Of a stretch of DNA of 29,830 bases, positions 22,845-29,830 are shown piece after piece. A program made the position numbers and the translations under genes. The DNA comes from Actinomycetes bacterium. Lineage in GTDB: Bacteria; Actinomycetota; Actinomycetes; Actinomycetales; Microbacteriaceae. Each line of letters opens with the position of its first letter. Position 1 is the stretch's first letter. A model generated the notes under the pieces. The model worked only from the letters and a program-made list of their open reading frames with translations, ran no database searches and was not told where the DNA came from. The stretch covers positions 1-29,830 of the forward strand of contig JAEYVF010000025.1 in NCBI GenBank assembly GCA_023432005.1, in the 5' to 3' direction.

Positions 22845-24194
22845 ATGGCCCGACCCCCCGCCCCCGGTTTCGCGTGCTCCGAGTGCGGCTGGACCGGCGC
22901 CAAGTGGTTCGGCCGCTGCCCCGAGTGCCAGCAGTGGGGCTCGATTCTCGAGCGGGGAGCCCCGACGGGCAAGGTGAGCGCGGCATCCGTTCCCGAGGCG
23001 CGTGCGGCCAAGCCCATCACGGAGCACGTCGTCGAGGATGCCGCGCACCGCCCCACGGGCATCGGCGAGTTCGACCGCGTGCTCGGCGGGGGCCTCGTGC
23101 CGGGCGCCGCGGTGCTCGTGTCGGGCGAGCCGGGCGTCGGCAAGTCGACGCTGCTGCTCGAGGTCGCGGCGCGCGCGGCCCGCCGCGGTGCGCGCGTGCT
23201 CTACGTCTCGGGTGAGGAGTCGGCCGGGCAGGTGCGCTTGCGCGCCGAGCGCACGGGCGCTCTCGACGACGAACTGTATCTCGCATCCGAGACCGACCTC
23301 GCGACCGTGCTCGGCCACGTCGACGCCGTGCGGCCCGGCCTCCTCGTCGTCGACTCCGTGCAGACGATCGCCTCGGGCCTCTCGGATGGCGCCCCCGGCC
23401 AGCCCGCGCAGGTGCGCGAGGTCGCGGGCACGCTCATCCGTGTCGCGAAGGAGCGCTCGATCCCGCTGCTGCTCGTCGGCCACGTCACGAAAGACGGCTC
23501 GATCGCGGGCCCGCGCGTGCTCGAGCACCTCGTCGACGTCGTGCTGAGCTTCGAGGGCGACCGGCAGACCGCTCTGCGCTTCGTGCGCGCGCTCAAGAAC
23601 CGCTTCGGACCCACGGATGAGGCGGGCTGCTTCGAGATGGCGGGCGACGGCATCGCCGAGGTGCCCGACCCCTCGGGCCTCTTCCTCTCGCGCACCCACA
23701 CGCCCGTGCCGGGCACGTGCGTCACGGTCACGCTCGAGGGACGCCGCGCGCTGCCGGTCGAGGTGCAGGCGCTCGTCGTCGACACGACGGCGCCCAACCC
23801 GCGCCGCATCGTGAGCGGCGTCGACGGCGCGCGCGTCGCGATGCTGCTCGCGGTGCTCGAGAAGCGCTGCCGCATCAAGCTCTCCGATAAGGAGGTCTAC
23901 GTGTCGACGGTCGGCGGCATCCGGCTCTCCGAGCCCGGGTCCGACCTCGCGATCGCGCTCGCGATCGCGTCGGCCGCGAAAGACAGGCCGCTGCCGCGCA
24001 CTCTCGCGGCGATCGGCGAGATCAGCCTCGCGGGTGAGGTGCGCGCCGTCGCGGGTGGGCGCCAACGCGCGGCCGAGGCGACGCGCCTCGGATATCGCAC
24101 GATCGTCGACGAGGAGGCGGGGTCGATTCAGACGGCGGAGTCGCTCGCGTTCTCGGCGAAGGGCCTCGAGAGAGTGGACGCGCCGGCGTTCTGA
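22845..24194 (+). CDS. radA: DNA repair protein RadA
   Basis: Protein of 449 residues, full length. Zinc finger Cys11-x2-Cys14 and Cys25-x2-Cys28 (FACSECGWTGAKW, RCPECQQWG). RecA-like ATPase with Walker A GEPGVGKST (94-102), YVSGEES and Walker B LLVVD (166-170), the RadA-specific KNRFG (251-255), and the C-terminal Lon-protease-like domain (VEVQALV, KEVYVSTVGGIRLSEP, GEISLAGEVRAVAGG). RadA is a branch-migration helicase that works with RecA on recombination intermediates and repair. Nothing is unusual in it. It ends just before the tandem hairpin repeat at 24203. Confidence 0.98.
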   Translation: MARPPAPGFACSECGWTGAKWFGRCPECQQWGSILERGAPTGKVSAASVPEARAAKPITEHVVEDAAHRPTGIGEFDRVLGGGLVPGAAVLVSGEPGVGKSTLLLEVAARAARRGARVLYVSGEESAGQVRLRAERTGALDDELYLASETDLATVLGHVDAVRPGLLVVDSVQTIASGLSDGAPGQPAQVREVAGTLIRVAKERSIPLLLVGHVTKDGSIAGPRVLEHLVDVVLSFEGDRQTALRFVRALKNRFGPTDEAGCFEMAGDGIAEVPDPSGLFLSRTHTPVPGTCVTVTLEGRRALPVEVQALVVDTTAPNPRRIVSGVDGARVAMLLAVLEKRCRIKLSDKEVYVSTVGGIRLSEPGSDLAIALAIASAAKDRPLPRTLAAIGEISLAGEVRAVAGGRQRAAEATRLGYRTIVDEEAGSIQTAESLAFSAKGLERVDAPAF

Positions 24195-24202
24195 TCAGCG
24201 GG

Positions 24203-24288
24203 CTGGTTTCGATACGCGCCCTACGGCGCTACTCAACCAGCGGGTGACGCGCCCTACGGGCGCTACTCAACCAGCGGGTGACGCGCCC
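24203..24288. repeat. Tandem intergenic hairpin repeat, likely transcription end
   Basis: A 30-base unit is exactly repeated at 24225-24254 and 24259-24288 (period 34). Copy 1 is framed by CTGGTT (24203-24208) and AACCAG (24235-24240) with inner stem GCGCC-CTAC-GGCGC; copy 2 has inner stem GCGCCC-TAC-GGGCGC (24249-24263). Similar GGTTTCGATACGCGC...CTACTC-ACCAG elements are common between genes in Micrococcales. It sits between convergent radA and the gene ending at 24338, a place suited to a two-way terminator. The rest of the 143-base gap shows nothing more. Confidence 0.75.
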
Positions 24289-24337
24289 CCAGTTGCAGGA
24301 CCGAGCTGCGCGCCGCCGTGCACCGCGACGGCGGAGC

Positions 24338-26158
24338 TCAGGCCGCGGCCCCGGGGGCGGGGGCGACCTCCCCCGCCCTGTCCTCCTCCGGCACGTCGTC
24401 GAGCTCGCGGCCGCGCAGCGCCGCCCACAGCGCGAGCAGCAGACCGGCCGCGACGAGCGGGTCGCCGTAGGCCTGCGCGCCGTACTCGGCGAGCTCGCCG
24501 AGCGACACCGACGCATCCGGATCCCGCGCGAGCGCGAGGAACGCGAGCACCGTGATGCCGAAGATGGCGTTCGCGAGCACGAGCTGCACGCGCGAGGGCC
24601 GCGGGTAGGCGGGCGAGTCCTCGTTGGCGGCCTTGTAGCCCGTGAGGAACGCCCACACGAAACCGAAGAGCACGACCGCGCCGCCCGCGAAGCCGAGCAG
24701 GTACGCGATGGGGTCGGTCACGAACTCGCGGTAGGCGAAGAGCGCCGACATGAGCAGCGCGATGAGCACCGACGTCGCACGCGCGGGCGTGAGCCGGCGC
24801 GTCACGAGCGAGACGATGAGCACCGCGAGCGCGAGTACCGAACCGAGGATCGCGAGCGCATCCTGATCCCACACGAGCGGCACCTCGAACAGCACGCCGA
24901 GAGCGATGAGCAGGCCCGCGATGCCGACCGCGGCCATGAGCTCGGGGGTCGTGCGGCGGCCCCGGCGCGCCTGCACGAACGCGAGCACGATGAGCACCGC
25001 CGCGCCCACGGCGCGCACCGTGAAGATGACCGTCGAGGTCGTGACCCACCCCGCGGCCGAGACGAGGATCGTCGCGACCTCCTGCGGCGCCCCGTAGCCG
25101 AGCGCCACCTGGCCGAGCACGAGCACGGGCGTCGCGATGACGGTCGTCGTCGTGAAGGCCGCCACGAGCAGGGCGAGCCCGTCGATGCGGTCGGCCATCG
25201 CCTGCGCGGTCGGCTCTCCGCGGTCCGAGCGGATGCGGTGCAGCGCCACCCATGACGCCGCGATGAGCACGAGCAGCAGCGCCGCGATGCCGAGCGAGCG
25301 CAGGCTCTCGGCAGCTGCCAGGAGCTCGCCCGCCCCGACCGCGACGTCGTACGTGCGCCAGGCCGCCACGAGGCCGAGCATGATGAACACGGCCACCGGT
25401 CCGATGACGCTGCGCACGATCTTCGCAGCCCACAGCGCCGACGACACGGTGACGCTCGCGACGGCGGCACCGGATGCGAGCGCGGCCGGCACCGCGAGCT
25501 GGCCGAGGGTCGAGAGGGTGAGGCTCAGCATGAGCGGCATGAAGTCGAAGCCGGCCTCGCGGTTCACCGAGGTGAGCACCGACGCGGTCACGATGAGCGG
25601 GCCCCAGACGAGGCCCGCGATCGCCACGAAATCCCACCAGCGGTAGCCGCGTCCGCCCCGCAGCGCGACGTAGACGACGAGCCCGACGCATCCCGCGATC
25701 GTGACGATACGGGCCACCGGGATGAGCTCCTGGTCGGGCACCGCGATGAAGAGCATGATCGAGACGACGAAGACCGTCATGACCCAGCGCAGCCACGCGC
25801 GCGTGTGCAGCGCCCCGGTCGCCGCGAGCGTCGCGGAGAGCGCCGTGAGCGCGAACACGAGCCACACGATCGAACGGGGCAGGGTCAGCTGGAAGGCGCC
25901 CGATTGCGCCGCGAGCGGGATCCACTCGCGCAGCGGTCCCGAGAAGAGCACGAGCAGCGCCGCCACGACGTACCCGACCAGGCCGACGGCGACGAGCGGG
26001 CGCAGGCCCAGCGGCCAGTCGATGTCACGCAGTCGTCCCTCGTGCACGGGGGCGAGGATCACCCGGTGCAGGAACTCGTCGCCCGCGCGACGGGCCACCT
26101 GCCACGGCGAGCGGCGGGGCGCCGCGGGCGCGGGGGTCTCGGGGAGCGTCTGCGTCAT
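24338..26158 (-). CDS. Polytopic membrane protein, unknown function
   Basis: Protein of 606 residues with about 14-16 predicted membrane segments. A 45-residue cytoplasmic N-terminus (RRAGDEFLHRVILAPVHEGR) precedes the first segment LRPLVAVGLVGYVVAALLVL, and a charged tail (GRELDDVPEEDRAGEVAP) ends it. I see no transporter signature, catalytic motif or glycosyltransferase loop. The ATG overlaps the stop of the beta-propeller gene (ATGA, 26155-26158), so the two proteins are made together and probably work together. Some actinobacterial families of this size sit in cell-envelope assembly, but that is only a guess. Confidence 0.85.
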   Translation of the reverse strand: MTQTLPETPAPAAPRRSPWQVARRAGDEFLHRVILAPVHEGRLRDIDWPLGLRPLVAVGLVGYVVAALLVLFSGPLREWIPLAAQSGAFQLTLPRSIVWLVFALTALSATLAATGALHTRAWLRWVMTVFVVSIMLFIAVPDQELIPVARIVTIAGCVGLVVYVALRGGRGYRWWDFVAIAGLVWGPLIVTASVLTSVNREAGFDFMPLMLSLTLSTLGQLAVPAALASGAAVASVTVSSALWAAKIVRSVIGPVAVFIMLGLVAAWRTYDVAVGAGELLAAAESLRSLGIAALLLVLIAASWVALHRIRSDRGEPTAQAMADRIDGLALLVAAFTTTTVIATPVLVLGQVALGYGAPQEVATILVSAAGWVTTSTVIFTVRAVGAAVLIVLAFVQARRGRRTTPELMAAVGIAGLLIALGVLFEVPLVWDQDALAILGSVLALAVLIVSLVTRRLTPARATSVLIALLMSALFAYREFVTDPIAYLLGFAGGAVVLFGFVWAFLTGYKAANEDSPAYPRPSRVQLVLANAIFGITVLAFLALARDPDASVSLGELAEYGAQAYGDPLVAAGLLLALWAALRGRELDDVPEEDRAGEVAPAPGAAA

Positions 26159-27969
26159 CCGCGCACCTCCATGCCCGTCGTGTTCGACTGCAGCACGCGG
26201 ATGCCGTGCGGCGTCGGCAGCACCATGCGCGTCACGCCGATGAAGATCTCGCCGAGCTCCACCTCGCCGACGACCTCCCCCGCGGCGTCGCGCACCTCGA
26301 GGCCCGAGGTGCTCACGAGCACGAAGCGGCCGTCGCCTCCGAGCAGCTCCTCGCTCGCGGGGCTCGACCAAAGCTCCTCGCCGTCGTCGACCGACCACGC
26401 TGCGGTGCCGGCATCGCCCTGCGCCACGACGAGCCCGTCCGACACGAGGATGCTGCGGCCGAGTCCGCGGCGATCCGCGTCCCAGCGCACCGAGCCGTCG
26501 CGCGGATCGAGCACCCACACATCCGCATTGACGCCCTGGACGGCGACGACGCCCTCCCCCGCGACGGCGCGCTCGGCGCCCACGAGGTCCGCGGTCCACT
26601 CCGACGACCCGTCGGCGAGCGAGCGGGCGCGCACTGCGCCACCCCGGTCGACCACGACGGCCAGCCCGCTGCCGACGGCGGGCGTCGACTCGACATCGGT
26701 GCGCAGCGCGGTGGACCACACCGTCTCGCCCGTCGCCAGATCCATGCGCCGCAGCGTGCCGTCGACGCTCACCGCGACGAGGTCGCCGTCGGGGGCGGCC
26801 GCGGGCGGCGCCAACACGACATCGGGGAACGACACCGCCCAGAGGCGCGCACCGCGCTCGTCGTAGGCGACGAGGCGCCGTTCGGCGGTCGAGACCACGG
26901 TGATGTCGCCGATCGCCGACAGGGCGATGAGGTCGCCCCCCGGCGACGCGAGCCAGCCTCGCGTCGCGGCACCGCCGTCGACCGTGTAGCTCGCGAGCCG
27001 ACTGCCGACGGCGGCGACGACGGTGCCGTCGGTGAGCGTCGTCGCGAGCCCGTCGAACGGCGTGCCCTGCGGCGACTCACCGAACCCCGGATCGGACACC
27101 GTGAACTCGAGCTCCCGCGCTCGCCAGCGCTCCGCATCCGTCCACGCGTACCGCGCGGGTCGCGTGACGAGGTCGGCGCGCCCGAGGCCACCCGACTCGG
27201 GCAGCGGGGTGCTCTCGTAGGTCATCTTCTCGCCGTCCACGATCCCGATGTCGTGCACGATGCCCCGCCCGGGGCACCACGTCGCCGTCTCCCGGACGTC
27301 GAGCAGCTCGGCGCCCGACGTCGGATCGAGGTAGCGTGTGTCGGTCACCGTGATGAGGCAGCCGCCCTCGCCCGCGGTGACCTCCCCCGTCGTCGTGTAG
27401 TCGAGCAGACCCGCGGGCATCGCCGCGCCCTCGCCGGTCCACGTGACCCCCGGCGCGGCATCCGCCGGGAGCACGACGAGCGCGGGGGAGTAGGCGAACC
27501 CGACGGCACCGCCCGTTGCGGTGAGCATCGAGACACCGGCATCGTCGAGCGCGTAGAGGGTGGAGACGGCGGAGTTCTCGGGCTGGTCGAGGTAGGTCAC
27601 CGTCTCGCGCCAGAGCTCCATGGTGCGGACGGTCGACTCGGGGAGCTCGGCGAAGATGCCGTAGGCCGCGTTGGCGGGCAGCTCGAGCAGCATCGCCGGG
27701 CCCGTGTCACGCGCGTTCTCGTGCACCGAGCGCGTGCCGTCGGATGCCGTCCACAGCGTCGCGGTTCCGTCGGCCGGCGCGAAACGCGCGGCGATCCCAC
27801 CGCGTGAGGGGCCGGGGGTGAGGTCGGACGCAGCGAGACCGGTGGTGCCGACCGCGACGACGCCGAGGATGGTCACCCACACGAGGGCACGGCGAAGCGG
27901 CGAGACGGTGGTGGTCTGGGCAGCGGGCTGCTCGCTCGGTTCCGCGGCGACGGTGGTGGTGTCGGACAT
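26155..27969 (-). CDS. Membrane-anchored PQQ-like beta-propeller protein
   Basis: Protein of 604 residues. Cytoplasmic Thr/Ala/Pro-rich tail (1-25), one membrane segment (about 29-48, LVWVTILGVVAVGTTGLAAS), then an extracellular part. Residues about 60-270 form a unit with two Cys (EGGCLITV and ATWCPGRG), which may pair. Residues about 290-600 are a seven- or eight-blade PQQ-like propeller with repeats such as DLATGETVWSTAL, LADGSSEWTADL, DPRDGSVRWDAD and VDDGEELWSSPA. No PQQ-ligand or dehydrogenase residues are evident, so a scaffold or binding role is likely. It is the upstream partner of the polytopic protein. SD AGGAAG lies 4 bases before the ATG. Confidence 0.88.
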   Translation of the reverse strand: MSDTTTVAAEPSEQPAAQTTTVSPLRRALVWVTILGVVAVGTTGLAASDLTPGPSRGGIAARFAPADGTATLWTASDGTRSVHENARDTGPAMLLELPANAAYGIFAELPESTVRTMELWRETVTYLDQPENSAVSTLYALDDAGVSMLTATGGAVGFAYSPALVVLPADAAPGVTWTGEGAAMPAGLLDYTTTGEVTAGEGGCLITVTDTRYLDPTSGAELLDVRETATWCPGRGIVHDIGIVDGEKMTYESTPLPESGGLGRADLVTRPARYAWTDAERWRARELEFTVSDPGFGESPQGTPFDGLATTLTDGTVVAAVGSRLASYTVDGGAATRGWLASPGGDLIALSAIGDITVVSTAERRLVAYDERGARLWAVSFPDVVLAPPAAAPDGDLVAVSVDGTLRRMDLATGETVWSTALRTDVESTPAVGSGLAVVVDRGGAVRARSLADGSSEWTADLVGAERAVAGEGVVAVQGVNADVWVLDPRDGSVRWDADRRGLGRSILVSDGLVVAQGDAGTAAWSVDDGEELWSSPASEELLGGDGRFVLVSTSGLEVRDAAGEVVGEVELGEIFIGVTRMVLPTPHGIRVLQSNTTGMEVRG

Positions 27970-27991
27970 CGGGCTTCCTGGTGCTGCGATG

Positions 27992-27997
27992 ACGCTA
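27992..27997 (-). promoter_or_regulatory. -10 box TAGCGT of propeller/membrane protein operon
   Basis: TAGCGT lies 22 bases before the ATG at 27969, giving a short leader with AGGAAG (27974-27979). A small inverted repeat GCGAT/ATCGC (27986-27990 and 27997-28001) overlaps it. Confidence 0.4.
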
Positions 27998-28043
27998 TCG
28001 CAGAGGAACCGTCACGTGCGCACGCCGGGCCCGGCGCCGAGGC

Positions 28044-28655
28044 TCAGTAGAGGAGGAACGGCTTGTCGGCCTGCGATTTCGCCTCGCCGAGGCTCACGGC
28101 GAGGCGGTAGGTGGCGCCGCCGCCGGTCACCTGCGGGCGCTCGGCGTCGCACGTCGTCGCGGAGGAACGGGTGCGGTCCCAGCCGAACGGCGTCGTCGTG
28201 AGCTCGACGCCCGGTTCGAGCACCTGCTCGAGCGGCGCGGGGTCGGTCTGGCAGTCGCGGGAGTTCCAGATCGGGTCCGGCCCGCTCACGATCTCGTAGT
28301 ACTGCGCATCCGTGCCGACCCCGAAGGTGCAGGCGACGGCTCCCGAGTTCTTGATCGTCATCGAGATCATGGGGATCTCCCCCTCGCCGTAGCCGTCCTT
28401 GTCGGTCACGGGGGTGACGGTGATCACGGCGGGGTCGCACGCGGCGCTCGGGTCGGCGTCGGTCGTGGCGGGGGCGCTCGGCGTCGAGCTCGCCTTCGGG
28501 TCGTCCGCGGCCTTGTCGCCCCCCTCGGATGCCGCGCCGGGCCGCACGATGAGCAGCACGATCACGACGATGACGGCGAGCGCCCCGAGAGCGACGACGA
28601 GCCGGCGGCGGCGGTACACCGACGCGGGCAGACGCCCTGGCTGCTGGCTCGTCAT
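28044..28655 (-). CDS. Membrane-anchored secreted protein, DUF4232-like
   Basis: Protein of 203 residues from the ATG at 28655. Basic N-terminus (SVYRRRR), one membrane segment (LVVALGALAVIVVIVLLIV), a Ser/Thr/Pro/Ala-rich linker of about 35 residues and an extracellular beta-sandwich of about 130 residues with four Cys (AACDPAV, VACTFGVG, RDCQTD, TTCDAER) that can form two disulfides. The pattern PMISMTIKNSGAVACTFGVG resembles DUF4232-type actinobacterial envelope proteins. Function unknown. Reading further upstream to 28829 adds a Ser-rich, unlikely segment and runs into the ArgA gene. Confidence 0.82.
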   Translation of the reverse strand: MTSQQPGRLPASVYRRRRLVVALGALAVIVVIVLLIVRPGAASEGGDKAADDPKASSTPSAPATTDADPSAACDPAVITVTPVTDKDGYGEGEIPMISMTIKNSGAVACTFGVGTDAQYYEIVSGPDPIWNSRDCQTDPAPLEQVLEPGVELTTTPFGWDRTRSSATTCDAERPQVTGGGATYRLAVSLGEAKSQADKPFLLY

Positions 28656-28661
28656 GCGGCC

Positions 28662-28667
28662 AGGGTA
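28662..28667 (-). promoter_or_regulatory. -10 box TACCCT, leaderless start
   Basis: TACCCT ends 6 bases before the ATG at 28655 with no ribosome-binding site between. Confidence 0.45.
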
Positions 28668-28746
28668 GGCCCGCATCCGACGGAACCTGGCGCGCTCGCG
28701 CGGCATGGCGCCGACTCCCGGCGGATTCGGAGGCCGGGGCGACCCG

Positions 28747-29259
28747 CTAGAGCTGCTTGAGCATCCGGGTGTTGCCGAGGGTGTTCTGCTTGACGCGCGC
28801 GAGGTCGAGGAACTCGGCGACGCCGTCATCGGGCGAGCGCACGAGCTCGGCGTACACCTCGGGGTCGACGACCTGCTCGCCGATCGGTTGGAAGCCGTGC
28901 CCGCCGAAGAACGTCGTCTCGAAGGTGAGGCAGAACAGGCGAGTGAGGCCGAGCTCGCGCGCGTCGTGCTCGAGCTGCTCGAGCAGGGCGTGGCCGACGC
29001 CGCGATGCAACCAGTCGTCGGACACGGCGATCGTGCGGATCTCGCCGAGATCCTCCCAGATGACGTGCAGGGCCCCGCAGCCGATGAGCTCGCCCTCGGG
29101 GGTCTCGGCCACCCGGAACTCCTGGATGTCCTCGAAGAGGGTCACGCGCTCCTTGCCGAGCAGGATGCGGCGCTCGACATAGGGCTCGATGAGGGCGAGC
29201 ATCCCGCGGACGTCCGCCGTGCGCGCCCGTCGCACGGTGAAGGGGGAGGCCTCGCTCAC
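28747..29259 (-). CDS. argA: Amino-acid N-acetyltransferase (short ArgA)
   Basis: Protein of 170 residues, a stand-alone GNAT domain. It closely follows the short N-acetylglutamate synthase of mycobacteria (Rv2747 type): VRRARTADVRGMLALIEPY, LGKERVTLFEDIQEFRVAE, IGCGALHVIWEDLGEIRTIA, the acetyl-CoA loop HRGVGHALLEQL, LTFETTFFGGHGF and the C-terminal GVAEFLDLARVKQNTLGNTR. It makes N-acetylglutamate from glutamate and acetyl-CoA, the first step to arginine. It lacks the amino-acid-kinase domain of E. coli ArgA, as expected in actinobacteria. GTG start; 9 bases after the stop of the upstream oxidoreductase gene. Confidence 0.92.
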   Translation of the reverse strand: MSEASPFTVRRARTADVRGMLALIEPYVERRILLGKERVTLFEDIQEFRVAETPEGELIGCGALHVIWEDLGEIRTIAVSDDWLHRGVGHALLEQLEHDARELGLTRLFCLTFETTFFGGHGFQPIGEQVVDPEVYAELVRSPDDGVAEFLDLARVKQNTLGNTRMLKQL

Positions 29260-29265
29260 CCCCTC

Positions 29266-29271
29266 ACCCTA
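29266..29271 (-). promoter_or_regulatory. -10-like TAGGGT overlapping upstream stop codon
   Basis: TAGGGT ends 6 bases before the GTG of argA. Its TAG is the stop codon of the oxidoreductase gene (29269-29271), as at 19791-19796. The 6 bases between are GAGGGG, too close to the start to be a normal ribosome-binding site. Confidence 0.4.
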
Positions 29272-29830
29272 TCCACGGGGGAGCAGCGGAGAGCCTGTCG
29301 ACGACGCGACGGCGCCGACGAAGGCGCGCACGGCATCCGGCGACTCCTCGACCGTGACAGCGCGCAGCACGAGCTCGTCGATGCAGCCGTCGTAGGCGCG
29401 GATGCCGGCTGCGAGCGCCGCGGGATCGGTGCCGCGGATCGTCGAGTCGAGGGCCGAGTGCCCGACGCGCGCGAAGTTGGCGGCGTAGTTCGGGAAGGCC
29501 GCGTAGCGCCCGGACTCCGCCTCGAGCGCGGGCAGCGCATCCGGACTCGCCGTCGTGCGCACGTAGAGCACGACGTCGGGCGCCGGCCGGCCGACCTCGC
29601 GGGCCGCGGCGACGGCCTCCTCTCGGGAGGCGGATGCGGTGGCCGGCGTGAGCCAGCTCAGCAGCAGCCCGTCGGCCCGCTGCGCACCCAGGCGGCGCAT
29701 GGCCGGTCCCAGCGCCCCGAGCACGAGATGCACGTCGGGGAGGCGCTCGACGAGCTCGGCGATGCCTGCGCCGACGAGGGGCAGCGGAGGCCGCGCGCCG
29801 CCCGAGCCGATGCCGAGCACGAGCCGGTCG
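29269..29830 (-). CDS. LLM-class flavin/F420-dependent oxidoreductase (5' end outside window)
   Basis: C-terminal 186 codons; the start lies beyond the right edge. The visible part opens DRLVLGIGSGGARP, the typical (K/R)xxLGxGxG strand of luciferase-like monooxygenases, followed by VHLVLGALGPAMRRLGAQRA and DGLLLSWLTPATA, which contact the flavin or F420 phosphate in this family. DVVLYVRTTASPD, RYAAFPNYAANFARVG and AIRAYDGCIDELVLRAV continue the barrel. Actinobacterial members mostly use F420, so an F420-linked redox enzyme is likely; substrate unknown. A Met codon inside the visible part is not the start because homology extends past it. Confidence 0.88.
   Translation of the reverse strand, partial: DRLVLGIGSGGARPPLPLVGAGIAELVERLPDVHLVLGALGPAMRRLGAQRADGLLLSWLTPATASASREEAVAAAREVGRPAPDVVLYVRTTASPDALPALEAESGRYAAFPNYAANFARVGHSALDSTIRGTDPAALAAGIRAYDGCIDELVLRAVTVEESPDAVRAFVGAVASSTGSPLLPRG

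Noticed and set aside
24203..24288. Possible CRISPR array
   Set aside because: Only two copies, period 34 with a 4-base gap between the 30-base units, so no spacers; no cas genes in the window.

Overview
The window is about 30 kb of very GC-rich DNA from an actinobacterium. Proteins and promoters fit Micrococcales, most likely Microbacteriaceae: short ArgA of the mycobacterial type, DUF2200, DUF2804, frequent GTG starts, many leaderless-looking promoters, the hexamer GGATGC/GCATCC far above expectation, and the intergenic hairpin repeat ending in CTACTCAACCAG. I see no rRNA, tRNA, CRISPR array, insertion sequence, phage gene or broken gene. No gap between genes exceeds 160 bases.

Region 1 (1-11890) is a sugar-use locus. 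A minus-strand operon encodes a solute-binding lipoprotein, a SIS-domain aldose-ketose isomerase/deaminase-like protein, two ABC permeases, two different PfkB kinases and a secreted lipoprotein that looks like a glycosidase (cut by the left edge). Divergent to it is a family-2 amidohydrolase. Convergent to that is a GH4 alpha-galactosidase-like enzyme coupled to a class II tagatose/fructose-bisphosphate aldolase. A DeoR/AgaR-like repressor is divergent from the GH4 gene. A consistent reading is: outside hydrolysis, ABC import of an unphosphorylated (amino)sugar glycoside, GH4 cleavage, kinase 1, amidohydrolase (deacylation or lactone opening), SIS isomerisation/deamination, LacC-like kinase 2, and aldol cleavage to trioses. 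The substrate is inferred, not shown; a galactosamine/tagatose-6-phosphate type route fits best.

Region 2 (11984-12962) holds a small conserved protein and a uracil-DNA-glycosylase-fold protein. Region 3 (12984-18188) is a second sugar module: a LacI repressor, a perfect 14-bp operator, and a coupled operon of MFS transporter, GH2 glycosidase and DUF2804 protein.

Region 4 (18225-24194) is mostly housekeeping: crotonase-family enzyme, PEP mutase/isocitrate lyase-family enzyme, DUF2200 protein, cytochrome b-like membrane protein, RlmC 23S rRNA methyltransferase, a small membrane protein and RadA. Many of these starts sit 6-7 nt after a TAnnnT hexamer, which suggests leaderless mRNAs. Region 5 (24203-29830) starts with a tandem hairpin repeat, then on the minus strand a polytopic membrane protein coupled to a membrane-anchored beta-propeller protein (function unknown), a membrane-anchored secreted protein, ArgA, and a partial LLM/F420-type oxidoreductase cut by the right edge.
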